64,000 nt of DNA from Roseobacter sp. MH60115 (GTDB taxonomy: Bacteria > Pseudomonadota > Alphaproteobacteria > Rhodobacterales > Rhodobacteraceae): the NCBI RefSeq assembly GCF_015644665.1, contig NZ_JADOBQ010000001.1, positions 744,001-808,000 on the forward strand. Reading direction: 5' to 3'. Under the pieces are notes generated by a model. It was not told the DNA's origin. It ran no database searches and saw only the letters and a list, made by a program, of their open reading frames with translations. Shown in pieces: positions 7,989-16,592 of this stretch; position 1 is the first letter of the stretch, and each line of letters opens with the position of its first letter. The position numbers were made by a program, and so were the translations under genes.

Positions 7989-9503
7989 ATGGCCAATCCT
8001 CTTTTCGATCAGCTTTTTGGAATCCATGCGGGCAAGGAGACTCCCTTTCTAATCCTCAAGGGCGGAGAGGTGGTCACCCACGCGGCTTTCCTGTCGATGG
8101 CCGCGCGGTTTGCCAATGCCTTTCGGGAATTGGGGCTGCAGCCGGGAGACCGTCTGGCCTTGCAGGCCGAGAAATCCCCGCAAGCACTGGCGGTCTATGC
8201 CGCAGCCGTGCAATCGGGTCTCGTGTTTTTGCCGCTGAACACCGGCTACACCCCCTCAGAAGTGTCTTACTTCGTCGAGAACAGCGGGGCGCGCCTGCTG
8301 ATCTGCGACCCGACCAAGGCAGAAGGGCTGCGCCCGGTGGCCGATGCCTGCGATGCCGGGTTGCAGACATTGGGCGCGGAGGGCGGCGGCTCTTTGCCGG
8401 AGCTTGCGCGGGGCCAAAGCGACGTATTTGAAACCGTGCCGCGCGGGCCTGACGATCTGGCGGCTTTTCTCTACACCTCCGGCACCACGGGGCGCTCCAA
8501 AGGCGCGATGCTGACCCAGACGAACCTGCTCTCCAATGCCCAGACGCTGGTGGATGTGTGGCGGTTCACCAAGGAGGATGTACTCCTGCACGCCTTGCCG
8601 ATTTTTCACACCCACGGGCTGTTTGTGGCCACCAATGTGACACTGTTGTCGGGCGGGGCGCTGCTCTTTCTGCCGAAATTCGACGCGGGCGATGTGATTG
8701 ACCTGCTGCCCAAGGCCACCACGATGATGGGCGTGCCGACCTTCTACACCCGCCTGCTGGACGATCCGCGCTTTACCGGCGATCTGGTGCGACACATGCG
8801 GCTTTTCGTGTCGGGCAGCGCGCCGCTGCTGGCGGAGACACATGTTCAGTTCGAAAAGCGCACCGGGCACCGGATTCTGGAACGCTACGGCATGACCGAG
8901 ACCAATATGAACACCTCGAACCCCTATGACGGCGCGCGGCGGGCGGGGACGGTCGGATTTCCCCTGCCGGGGGTGGAGCTGAAGATCACCGATCCGGCCA
9001 GTGGCGACAGGCTACCGGATGGGGAGATCGGACAGATCGAAGTCCGCGGCGCCAATGTCTTCCAGGGCTACTGGCAGATGCCCGAGAAGACGCAGGAAGA
9101 GCTGCGCAGCGACGGTTTTTTCATCACGGGCGATCTAGGGCTGATCGACGATCAGGGCTATGTGCAGATCGTCGGGCGCAACAAGGATCTGATCATCTCC
9201 GGCGGCTACAACATCTACCCCAAGGAAATCGAAACCGTGCTGGATGATCAGCCCGGAGTGCTGGAAAGCGCCGTGGTGGGCGTGCCACATCCCGATTTCG
9301 GCGAAACCGTGGTGGGGTTTGTCGTGGCAGAGAAGGAAAAGCAGCCTGATCTGGACGACATCTCGGTGACGGTTGCCGCGCAGTTGGCGCGGTTCAAACA
9401 TCCGCGCAAGCTGATCGTCCTGCCGGAACTGCCGCGCAACACCATGGGCAAGGTGCAGAAAAACCTGTTGCGCGAGCAGTATGGCGACCTGTTCACCGCG
9501 TGA
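7989..9503 (+). CDS. matB: Malonyl-CoA synthetase
   Basis: A 504-residue acyl-adenylate-forming enzyme that makes malonyl-CoA from malonate, CoA and ATP. Motifs in order are YTSGTTGRSKGAM (P-loop-like A3), HALPIFHTHGLFV, LERYGMTETNMNTSN (A5), ITGDLGLIDDQGYVQIVGR (A7), KDLIISGGYNIYPKEIE (A8), and the catalytic lysine in NTMGKVQKNLLRE (A10). The RYGMTETNMNTSNPY stretch matches the malonate-specific MatB and ACSF3 group. Together with MatA it converts imported malonate to acetyl-CoA. It ends one base before the convergent dehydrogenase. Confidence 0.92.
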   Translation: MANPLFDQLFGIHAGKETPFLILKGGEVVTHAAFLSMAARFANAFRELGLQPGDRLALQAEKSPQALAVYAAAVQSGLVFLPLNTGYTPSEVSYFVENSGARLLICDPTKAEGLRPVADACDAGLQTLGAEGGGSLPELARGQSDVFETVPRGPDDLAAFLYTSGTTGRSKGAMLTQTNLLSNAQTLVDVWRFTKEDVLLHALPIFHTHGLFVATNVTLLSGGALLFLPKFDAGDVIDLLPKATTMMGVPTFYTRLLDDPRFTGDLVRHMRLFVSGSAPLLAETHVQFEKRTGHRILERYGMTETNMNTSNPYDGARRAGTVGFPLPGVELKITDPASGDRLPDGEIGQIEVRGANVFQGYWQMPEKTQEELRSDGFFITGDLGLIDDQGYVQIVGRNKDLIISGGYNIYPKEIETVLDDQPGVLESAVVGVPHPDFGETVVGFVVAEKEKQPDLDDISVTVAAQLARFKHPRKLIVLPELPRNTMGKVQKNLLREQYGDLFTA

Positions 9504-9504
9504 T

Positions 9505-10464
9505 CTACAGCAGGTCCTTCGGCGTTTTCCCGGCGAAAAACGCATCCAGATTTTCAAGCGCGCGGAACCCCATGGCATCGCGCGTGCGGGTGGTGGCGGA
9601 CCCGATATGCGGTAGCATGAAGATGTTCTCATGCGCGGCAAAAGCCGGGTTGCCGCCCGGTTCCACCTTGAAGCAGTCAAGACCGGCAGCGGCGACCTGA
9701 CCGGTGCCCAGGGCCGCCAGCAAGGCGTCTTCATCCACCAGCGCGCCGCGCGCTGAGTTGACGATCACCGCACCGGGCGGCAGCAGCGCGAACCGCTCTG
9801 CATTCATCAAATCCATCGTGTCAGGCGTGGCCGGGCAGTGCAGCGACAGGAAATCCGCCACGCCCAGCAGGCTTTCGACAGTGTCGTGATAGGTCGCGCC
9901 CTGCGCCTGTGCATCGGGCAGGGGGCTGCGATTGTAGTAATGGATGTCCATGTCGAACCCGCGCGCCTTGGCGGCAAAGGCCCGGCCGACGCGGCCCATG
10001 CCGATGATCCCTAGGCGCGCGCCGGTCACCTGCTTGCCGACCATGAAAGACGGTGACCAGAAATCCCACGCGCCCGTGCGTACGGTCCTGTCGCCTGCCA
10101 CCGCATTGCGGGCGGCCCCCAGCATCAGCAGCATGGCCAGTTCCGCCGTGGCATCGGAGAGCACGTCCGGTGTGTTTGTCACCGCAATGCCCTGCGCCTT
10201 GAGGCTGGGCAGGTCGCAGTGATCGACGCCGACGGAATGGTTGGCGATGATTTTCAGGCGCGGGTCTAACTGAGCGGCAACTTCGGCGCTGAAATGCTCG
10301 GAATGGCAGGGGATGATCGCATCGAAATCGGCACTGGCGGCGATCAGGTCCTCGGCGCCGCCCGGTGTGTCGGCGTGATTGACGACCGTGTCATAGTCGC
10401 GCATCGCGCGCGCGATTGTGGCGTCCGACAGGCGGCGGGTGATCCAGAGACGGGGTTTGGTCAT
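9505..10464 (-). CDS. D-2-hydroxyacid dehydrogenase (glyoxylate/hydroxypyruvate reductase type)
   Basis: 319 residues; NAD(P)-dependent interconversion of 2-oxo and D-2-hydroxy acids. Rossmann motif LGIIGMGRVGRAFAAKARGF. The catalytic arginine is in NSARGALVDEDAL, followed by a Glu in FKVEPGGNP and the catalytic His in LPHIGSATT. NRSP after the second nucleotide-binding strand suggests NADPH preference. It is last in a minus-strand run with the TRAP transporter, amidase and small membrane protein, 3 bases after the latter. It could reduce glyoxylate or a 2-oxo acid released from the amidase product. The substrate cannot be read from sequence. Confidence 0.82.
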   Translation of the reverse strand: MTKPRLWITRRLSDATIARAMRDYDTVVNHADTPGGAEDLIAASADFDAIIPCHSEHFSAEVAAQLDPRLKIIANHSVGVDHCDLPSLKAQGIAVTNTPDVLSDATAELAMLLMLGAARNAVAGDRTVRTGAWDFWSPSFMVGKQVTGARLGIIGMGRVGRAFAAKARGFDMDIHYYNRSPLPDAQAQGATYHDTVESLLGVADFLSLHCPATPDTMDLMNAERFALLPPGAVIVNSARGALVDEDALLAALGTGQVAAAGLDCFKVEPGGNPAFAAHENIFMLPHIGSATTRTRDAMGFRALENLDAFFAGKTPKDLL

Positions 10465-10467
10465 GGT

Positions 10468-10662
10468 TTATTTCTTCCGGATGCATTCATCCCAGTAGTC
10501 ATAGATTGCCATGGCGCAGACGATGATCACGATGACCATGAAGGGGAAACCGCCCCAGAAACCCGCAAATCCGGTGGAGATGCTGTGCGACAGCTCGCCG
10601 ACGAAGATCACCAGCAAAGCGGTGCCGATGAGCCCGACGATCAGTTTGACGGTATATGACAT
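10468..10662 (-). CDS. Small membrane protein, unknown function
   Basis: 64 residues with two hydrophobic segments (about 5-24 and 32-53) joined by a short polar loop, ending IYDYWDECIRKK. The tail is basic, so both ends may be cytoplasmic. It lies between the amidase (16-base gap) and the dehydrogenase (3-base gap) on the same strand, so it is an operon member. I do not recognise the family. A role in the TRAP complex or in membrane placement of the enzymes is possible but unproven. Confidence 0.65.
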   Translation of the reverse strand: MSYTVKLIVGLIGTALLVIFVGELSHSISTGFAGFWGGFPFMVIVIIVCAMAIYDYWDECIRKK

Positions 10663-10678
10663 ATGTGCGTCCTCTCAG

Positions 10679-12019
10679 TCAGGCGGCGGCTGCCGCGATG
10701 TGGTTTTGCAGCCAGCGCGCGGTGCGCAGCAGCCGGTCGTCTTTATGCACCGGTCCGATCAGTTGCACGCCGATGGGCAGGCCGGTTTCCCCGACCAGCA
10801 AGGGTAGCGTCACACAAGGCAGGCCTGCCAGTGTCCAGAGTGTACAGAAAATCGGATCGCCTGTCCCCTCGCGGAACTTCGTCGCCTCGCCTGCGGCTGC
10901 CGCGGCGAGGATCGCATCGAAATCGACAAAGAAATCGTCAAAGAAGGCCTGTGCAGAGGCTTTGACTGCCAAGGCATCCTCATATTCGGCGGTGCTGATC
11001 TTTCGGGCACGGGTGATGATCGGTTTTAGGGTGTCGCTGATCTGGTCCCAATGACCGTCAAAGACATCGGCCTGATGCCGGGCAATCTCGTATTCGTGGA
11101 TGCGCGCTTGAACGGCCACCAGCTCCGCCAGTTGATCGGCGGGGTCCATCCGGGTCACACGGGCGTCCAAGATCTCCATCACACCTTCAAACCCGTCCCG
11201 CGCCGCCTCTGACAGCCGGTCGTTGAACGGCAGGTTAAACCAGACGAAATCCGGCTCGATCGGCGCGTCCTCCGCAGCCCCCTTGGCCATGGCAGGGCGG
11301 GCGTGAGCAAAGCTTTCCGTGTCGCGTTGGTCATAGCCGCTGATGGCGTCAGCCAGCAGGGCGGCATCCTCCAGCGTGCGGGCAAAAGTGCCGATCTGAT
11401 CCAGTGATTTTGACGTTTGCAGAACCCCGGTGCGGGGGATCATGCCGCGCGTGGGTTTGAACCCGAAGGTGCCACAGAAAGACGCCGGGCGGATCACCGA
11501 GCCATTGGTCTGCGTGCCCACGGCGAGCGGCACATGGCCCGCGGCCACGGCGGCGGCTGACCCGCTGGACGAGCCAGCGGGTGAGTGGTCGGGGTTGTGC
11601 GGGTTGCGGGTCTCGCTGGGGTGCATGAAGGCCAGTTCGGTGGTGACCGTCTTGCCCATGATCACCGCGCCCGCCTCGCGCAGCATCTCGACGATCCGCG
11701 CGTCCTCCGCGCTTTGCCTGCCTGCGAAAATAGGGGTGCCGCGCTGGGTGGGCATGTCGGAGGTGTCGATGATGTCCTTGAGCCCCACCGGCAGCCCGTG
11801 CAGCGGCCCCGTGGCCAACCCGCGCTGGCGCAGCCGGTCGCAATCTTCGGCCTGTTTCAGAGCGGCCTCGGGGTCGAGATGTGCCCAGGCGTGGATATTG
11901 CCGTCGGTTTCGGCAATCCGGTCCAGACAGGACTGGACCAGTTGCACCGATTTCAACCTGCCAGCGGCGATATGGCCTGCCGCCTCTGTCGCCGAGAGCT
12001 CGTGCGGTTTGATCTTCAT
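10679..12019 (-). CDS. Amidase-signature family hydrolase
   Basis: 446 residues. The start MKIKPHELSATEAAGHIAAG overlaps the stop of the TRAP permease by 3 bases; the open frame further upstream is antisense to the permease. The amidase-signature catalytic triad is visible: Lys in LPVGLKDIIDTSD, Ser in SPAGSSSGSAAAVAAG, and the nucleophile Ser in TNGSVIRPASFCGTFGFKP. It hydrolyses a C-N amide bond; GatA-like sequences also have this fold, but no gatB or gatC is present here. Its place in a TRAP operon suggests it acts on the imported compound or a derivative. The substrate is unknown. Confidence 0.85.
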   Translation of the reverse strand: MKIKPHELSATEAAGHIAAGRLKSVQLVQSCLDRIAETDGNIHAWAHLDPEAALKQAEDCDRLRQRGLATGPLHGLPVGLKDIIDTSDMPTQRGTPIFAGRQSAEDARIVEMLREAGAVIMGKTVTTELAFMHPSETRNPHNPDHSPAGSSSGSAAAVAAGHVPLAVGTQTNGSVIRPASFCGTFGFKPTRGMIPRTGVLQTSKSLDQIGTFARTLEDAALLADAISGYDQRDTESFAHARPAMAKGAAEDAPIEPDFVWFNLPFNDRLSEAARDGFEGVMEILDARVTRMDPADQLAELVAVQARIHEYEIARHQADVFDGHWDQISDTLKPIITRARKISTAEYEDALAVKASAQAFFDDFFVDFDAILAAAAAGEATKFREGTGDPIFCTLWTLAGLPCVTLPLLVGETGLPIGVQLIGPVHKDDRLLRTARWLQNHIAAAAA

Positions 12020-13383
12020 GGGATATACGGCCCAAAGAGATAATCCGGGAACCAGAGCGCGATGCCCGGGAACTGGTACATCAGCACCATGGTCAGGATC
12101 ACGATGCCAAGGTAGGGCATGATGCCGCGGAAAATCTCCATCAGCTCGATCTGTTTCTTGAGCACCCCTTTTAAATAATAGGCCGACATGGCCATGGGCG
12201 GGGTCAAGAAGGAGGTCTGCAGGTTCAGTGCTACCAGCATCGCGAAGAAATAGGGGTTCACGCCGAAGACCTCCAAGAGCGGCAGGAAGATTGGCACGAA
12301 GATGATCAGAATCTCCGACCATTCCAGCGGCCAGCCCAGCAGGAAGATGATGATCTGCGCCAGAACCAGGAATTGCCAGGGCTCAAGATCCATGCCGCCG
12401 ACCCAATCGGCGATGATGTCGTGCCCGCCGAGGTAGGAGAAGACGGAGGCAAAGGTCCACGAGCCGACAAAGAGCCAGCAGACCATCGCTGTGGCCTTGG
12501 CCGTGAGGAACACGCTTTCCTTGAGCTTGGTCCAGGTCATGGAGCGGTAGAGCACGGCCAACACCATACCGCCGAGCGCGCCCATGGCCGCGGCCTCTGC
12601 CGGGGTCGCGAGCCCGCCCAGAATGGAGCCCAGCACCAGCGCGATGAGGACCGTGAGCGGCACGAAGCTGACCAGAAGGTTCCAGTAGATCTCGCGCGGG
12701 GGCGGGACGTCATCCATCTGCGGTTTGGGCGCAAGCGACGGGGTAATCCAGACCCGCACAATCACGTAGACGATGTAGAGCCCCGCCAGCAGCAGCCCCG
12801 GAAAGACCGCCGCAGCATAGAGCCGCAGGGGCGAGAGGTCCGCAATGGCGGAATAGACGATCAGCATGATCGACGGCGGGATCAGGATGCCCAGCGTGCC
12901 GCCTGCGCAGATCACGCCCGAGGCGAAGCTTTTGTTGTAATTGGCATTGGCCATGGCGGGGAAGGCCAGCAGGCCCATCAGCGTCACCACCGCACCCACG
13001 ATGCCGGACGCCGTGGAGAAGACGGCGCAGGTCAGCAGCGCGGCGATGGCCAGTGAGCCCGGCAGGTTGCGCGCCGCCTGGTAAAGAGAGAAGAACAGCT
13101 TGTCGACGATGTTTGCGCGTTCGACCACGTAGCCCATGAACAGGAACAGCGGGATGGCGACCAGCGTTGGGTTTTCCATCACCGAATAGGTGTTCTGGTT
13201 CAACAGGTAGAAAATATTGTTGTTGAAGATATCGCTGAAGCTCTCGATCGGGCCGCCCTGATGATAGGCGTAATAGCCAAAGGCCACGCCCATCGCCAAA
13301 AGCGTGAACGCAATCGGAAAGCCCAGCAGAACGAGCAGGATAAACAGGCCCAGCATCAAAAGGGCGACTTCGGGATTTGTCAT
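12016..13383 (-). CDS. dctM: TRAP transporter large permease subunit (DctM type)
   Basis: 455 residues and about 12 hydrophobic segments. Landmarks are ATLVAIPLFLFMGYVVERA-like residues near 75-95, TASGIVGAVVTLMG, GTLGILIPPSIMLIVYSAIAD, ATPAEAAAMGALGG, and LQTSFLTPPMAMSAYYLKG. It forms the transport channel with the DctQ subunit encoded upstream. The longer hydrophilic insert around residue 210-225 (PSLAPKPQMDDVPPPRE) fits the TakQM/keto-acid and mannitol-type subgroup rather than classical DctM. Confidence 0.88.
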   Translation of the reverse strand: MTNPEVALLMLGLFILLVLLGFPIAFTLLAMGVAFGYYAYHQGGPIESFSDIFNNNIFYLLNQNTYSVMENPTLVAIPLFLFMGYVVERANIVDKLFFSLYQAARNLPGSLAIAALLTCAVFSTASGIVGAVVTLMGLLAFPAMANANYNKSFASGVICAGGTLGILIPPSIMLIVYSAIADLSPLRLYAAAVFPGLLLAGLYIVYVIVRVWITPSLAPKPQMDDVPPPREIYWNLLVSFVPLTVLIALVLGSILGGLATPAEAAAMGALGGMVLAVLYRSMTWTKLKESVFLTAKATAMVCWLFVGSWTFASVFSYLGGHDIIADWVGGMDLEPWQFLVLAQIIIFLLGWPLEWSEILIIFVPIFLPLLEVFGVNPYFFAMLVALNLQTSFLTPPMAMSAYYLKGVLKKQIELMEIFRGIMPYLGIVILTMVLMYQFPGIALWFPDYLFGPYIP

Positions 13384-13413
13384 CTTTTTATCTTTCCTGG
13401 TGCGTCAGAGACG

Positions 13414-14004
13414 TCAGTTCTTGCCGGGATGGATGGCTTGGATTTCAGCGAGATCCGCCTCGGACAGCAGATCTTCGGTCTCTTTCACATCGGCCAGACG
13501 CTCTGGCCATGCACCGGTGCGGATCGCCATGATGCAGCGCACCAGTTCGGCCAGCCCTTGGATCATCAGCAGCGCACCGGCGACCGGGATCAGCGATTTG
13601 AAGAAGTAAATCTGGATGCTGGCGGGGCTGTTAAAGCTCACTTCCTTGTACCGCCAGCTGTCGGAGGCGATCTCGTAGCCGAACCAGACCAGTGCCAGAA
13701 TACCGGGAAAGAAGAAAAGAAAATACAGCACGAAATCGAGGCCTGCCTGCACCTTGATCGGCAGAAGGCGATAGATCACATCCGCCCGCACGTGGGTGTC
13801 CTGCGCCAGCGCGTAGGCGCCGCACATCAAAAACAGCGCGCCGTACATCTGGATCATCATATCAAAGGCCCAGACGGTGGGGGCATTGAGCACGTAGCGC
13901 ACGAAGACCTCGTAAGACACCGAGAGTGTCAGGATCAGGATGCACCACCCAAAGGCCCGGCCTACCCAGAGGCTCAGCCCTTCTATGGCGTGAACAAATT
14001 TCAT
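13414..14004 (-). CDS. dctQ: TRAP transporter small permease subunit (DctQ type)
   Basis: 196 residues; four hydrophobic segments with the DctQ signature SYEVFVRYVLNAPTVWAFD and the loop AQDTHVRADVIYRLLP. I chose the inner ATG at 14004 (MKFVHAIEGLSLWVG), preceded by CAGGGAACC, over the longer frame. The acidic C-terminal tail (LADVKETEDLLSEADLAEI) is a feature of the larger-Q TRAP subgroup. It lies 30 bases before dctM. Confidence 0.85.
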   Translation of the reverse strand: MKFVHAIEGLSLWVGRAFGWCILILTLSVSYEVFVRYVLNAPTVWAFDMMIQMYGALFLMCGAYALAQDTHVRADVIYRLLPIKVQAGLDFVLYFLFFFPGILALVWFGYEIASDSWRYKEVSFNSPASIQIYFFKSLIPVAGALLMIQGLAELVRCIMAIRTGAWPERLADVKETEDLLSEADLAEIQAIHPGKN

Positions 14005-14111
14005 CGTTTTGGTTCCCTGTGGCGGATGTGCAGGCCCTCGCAGCGGGACCCGGTCAGCGGAAAGGAGGCCGGACGCGGATGCGCCCGATCTCCCTGTCAC
14101 ATGTGGCTAAC

Positions 14112-15206
14112 TCAACCGAAGTAGTGGTTGTAGGCCAGCTTGTAGTCCGGCTGGTTCAGGTTGAGGTAGTTCATCACGTCCTTGGCGTAGGCCTTTTGCG
14201 ATTCCATCACCTTGGCAAAGAACGGATCGTCCTCTGCGATACGTGCTGTCACCTTGTCCCAGGCTTCCAGCTGGGCCGCCATCACCGAATCCGGTGTGCG
14301 GTAGACGTTCACGCCATCGGCTTCCTGCAGTTTCAGCAGATCGTCGGAATAGCGCTTGGTGTTGCCCCAGTAGAAGCCGGAGTTTTCGGCCATGGACGCG
14401 TTCTTGATGATCGCCTTGTGATCGTCGGAAAGCGCGTTGAACTTGTCCTTGTTGATCGTGACCTCAAAGAACTCCTGGCTCTGGTGGAAGGAGGCGAGGT
14501 GGTAGTGCTTGGACACGTCCTGCATACCGAAGTCGCGGTCTGAGGTCGGATTGTTGAACTCCGCCGCATCAATCAGGCCGGATTTCATCGCCGGTTGGAT
14601 CTCACCGCCGGGCAGTTGCACCACCGACATGCCCATTTCCAACAGAACGTCCGCGGCCAGACCAACGGTCCGGTACTTCAGGCCTTCCATCTGCGAGGCG
14701 TCGGTGATCTGCTCCTTGAACCAGCCCATCGGCTGTGCAGGCATCGGCGAGTTGAAGAACGACACCACGTTCAGGCGCAGCTCTGCCATCAACTCGTCAA
14801 AGAGTTCCTGACCGCCCCCGGCATAGACCCAGCCCAGCACTTCCTGGCTCGACCAGCCAAAGCAGGGGCCGGTGCCAAAGAGCGAGGCCGCCTTGGACTT
14901 GCCGTACCAGTAGGCCGGCACGTAATGGGCCGCGTCCAGCACGCCGCGGTGCACCGCATCCTGCATCTGGCTGGTTTTCACAACCGCATCCACGGAGAGC
15001 ACTTCGATGGTCAGGGACCCGCCGCTCATCTCGTTGACGCGCGCCGCAAAAGACTGTGCGTTTTCAAGGAAAATACCGCCGCCCCAGGCCGCCTGCATTT
15101 TCAGCGTCGTACCATTATCTTGGGCGATCGCTGGCGTGGCGAGGGCTGCTGCCCCCGCCACGGCGGAGCCGCGCAGGAATTTTCTGCGATTTACATTTTC
15201 TGTCAT
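14112..15206 (-). CDS. dctP: TRAP transporter substrate-binding protein with Tat signal
   Basis: 364 residues. The N-terminus RRKFLRGSAVAGAAALATPA is a twin-arginine signal, so the receptor is exported folded. Similar Tat-exported receptors are TakP-like 2-oxoacid binders and the mannitol/chloroaromatic group. Landmarks are LKMQAAWGGGIFLENAQ, PAYWYGKSKAASLF, GLKYRTVGLAADVLLEMG, LPGGEIQPAMKSGLIDAAEFNNPTSD (split here by function: the ligand-arginine region, then the GEI block), and YHLASFHQSQEFFEVTIN. Its strong AGGAGGAAG ribosome site suggests high expression. Ligand class (2-oxo acid or lactate-like) is inferred from the subgroup only. Confidence 0.82.
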   Translation of the reverse strand: MTENVNRRKFLRGSAVAGAAALATPAIAQDNGTTLKMQAAWGGGIFLENAQSFAARVNEMSGGSLTIEVLSVDAVVKTSQMQDAVHRGVLDAAHYVPAYWYGKSKAASLFGTGPCFGWSSQEVLGWVYAGGGQELFDELMAELRLNVVSFFNSPMPAQPMGWFKEQITDASQMEGLKYRTVGLAADVLLEMGMSVVQLPGGEIQPAMKSGLIDAAEFNNPTSDRDFGMQDVSKHYHLASFHQSQEFFEVTINKDKFNALSDDHKAIIKNASMAENSGFYWGNTKRYSDDLLKLQEADGVNVYRTPDSVMAAQLEAWDKVTARIAEDDPFFAKVMESQKAYAKDVMNYLNLNQPDYKLAYNHYFG

Positions 15207-15514
15207 ACTTCCTCCCTAGGATCGGGCGCTTCATGCCCGTTTCTGATGTGAGCGTCATGCTCGGTCAGTTTACGAAAACTCAGAGAAATATCAGCACCCT
15301 TGTGCCGGTTTTTGAACCAAAAGCCCTCCTCGGCCTTAGGTTCACATATCCTTCCCGGAATTCACAAGGATCAAACTAGGCGATCCCCATGGGCAGGCAA
15401 GGAAATAAGCTCTGAAAACAACCCGTTAGTGCAACCTCTGGGTGAATTCGTATCATTTAAGCGTGGTTTGGGTCGTGTTCTCCTTCCGGTCTCATTTTTC
15501 GTCTGTTTAATCGT
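15207..15514. other. 308-bp intergenic region upstream of the second TRAP operon
   Basis: Lies between the 3' end of bhcR and the start of dctP, both on the minus strand. It must hold the dctP promoter. I see no open frame worth calling and no strong terminator. A weak hairpin (ATCCTT with AAGGAT, 15348-15371) is the only structure noticed. No clear -35/-10 pair is visible. Confidence 0.5.
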
Positions 15515-16384
15515 CTAGGCCACCGGATCGTCGAGCGGGGCGGTTTCGGAGCGTGGCGGCATCAGGTGGTCGGGGAATCGGCCGCCGATCAGCAGCGTGA
15601 TGTCCCGCGCGGCCTCTGCGACCGTTGCGCCAAGCTCCGGCACGCGCAAGGCATCAAACCGAGTGCTGGGCCCGGAGATGGACACGCCCGCACAGGGGTC
15701 CTGATGCTCGTCGTAGATCACGCTACCGATGCAGGACATGCCGGAATAACGCTCTTCCCGATCAAAGGACCATCCACGTTGGCGGGTCTGTTCCAGGTCG
15801 GCGAAAAGCGCGTCGGGCGTGACCAGCGTATTGTCGGTAAAACTGGTCAGACCGGTAGCCATCAGCAGCTTGCGCACACGGTCCTCGGGCAGGGCGGAAA
15901 GGATTGCCTTGCCGGTACCGGATGCGTGCATCGAGGTGCGTGTGCCGCGGGTGAAAAAGGCGCGGATCGGATTACTGGTCTCGACCTGCCCGACAAACAC
16001 CACCTCCGCGCCATCGGGAATGGCAAGGTTTGCGGTCTCTCCGGTTCTCTCCGTCAGATGGCGCATCACCGGTCGGCTCACCGTGCTGAGGCCGGTGCGG
16101 TTCATGAAGGACACCCCGGTCCGGTAGGCTTCAATCCCGATGACCCAATCCTGCCGTTCCTCATCAAAAGCCACAAAGCTGTGCTTTTGAAGTGTCGTCA
16201 GGATGCGGTGTGTGGTCGCCGTGGGCACGCCGAGCGACAGAGACAGGTCCGTCAGCGTGGCGCGTTCCGATTTCGAGATCGCCTTCAGGATGCCCAGAGC
16301 ACGGTCCAGCGACTGCAGGGTGCCTGCAGAGCTTTCGCGAAATTGGGACTTGGGGCGTCCACGCTGTCTTTTCTGGGGTGTCAC
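15515..16384 (-). CDS. bhcR: IclR-family regulator of the beta-hydroxyaspartate cycle
   Basis: 289 residues. An N-terminal winged helix (about 24-85: SLDRALGILKAISKSERATLTDLS, then GVPTATTHRILTTLQKHSF) is followed by the IclR effector domain with MHASGTGKAILSALPEDRV and ASVSISGPSTRF-like segments. It is divergent from bhcABCD with an AT-rich control region between them, exactly as described for BhcR of Paracoccus denitrificans, which senses glyoxylate. The basic N-terminal tail (KRQRGRPKSQF) resembles an AT-hook. The name rests on gene order plus family. Confidence 0.88.
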   Translation of the reverse strand: MTPQKRQRGRPKSQFRESSAGTLQSLDRALGILKAISKSERATLTDLSLSLGVPTATTHRILTTLQKHSFVAFDEERQDWVIGIEAYRTGVSFMNRTGLSTVSRPVMRHLTERTGETANLAIPDGAEVVFVGQVETSNPIRAFFTRGTRTSMHASGTGKAILSALPEDRVRKLLMATGLTSFTDNTLVTPDALFADLEQTRQRGWSFDREERYSGMSCIGSVIYDEHQDPCAGVSISGPSTRFDALRVPELGATVAEAARDITLLIGGRFPDHLMPPRSETAPLDDPVA

Positions 16385-16427
16385 GCGAGGTGCCTCAAAA
16401 GAATCTCCAGGATATTTATCTCACGAA

Positions 16428-16442
16428 TGAAAAATAATTTCA
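16428..16442. promoter_or_regulatory. IclR-type palindrome near bhcR
   Basis: TGAAAAATAATTTCA has 5-bp inverted arms around a 5-base centre. It agrees at most positions with the IclR consensus TGGAAATnATTTCCA. It lies 44 bases before the bhcR start, so it may mediate autoregulation by BhcR. Confidence 0.5.
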
Positions 16443-16508
16443 ATAAAATCATTGTTGCTGGATATGAAAATCATAAAATGTATTAATTATAGCGGCTTGA
16501 TGATTAAA

Positions 16509-16538
16509 TTTCATAAATGAAAAACATTTTCGAGAAAA
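16509..16538. promoter_or_regulatory. Cluster of overlapping palindromes upstream of bhcA
   Basis: Three inverted repeats overlap in 30 bases: TTTCATAAATGAAA (16509-16522, 6-bp arms), GAAAAACATTTTC (16519-16531) and TTTTCGAGAAAA (16527-16538). They share TTTC/GAAA half-sites with the palindrome near bhcR. A weak promoter follows (TTGCAT at 16539, 16-base spacer, TATTGT at 16561). The sites therefore sit upstream of the -35, where an activator would bind. Confidence 0.5.
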
Positions 16539-16592
16539 TTGCATCCCGCACCCTAACTGGTATTGTGCAATGCGACGGAGGAGGACATCGCA

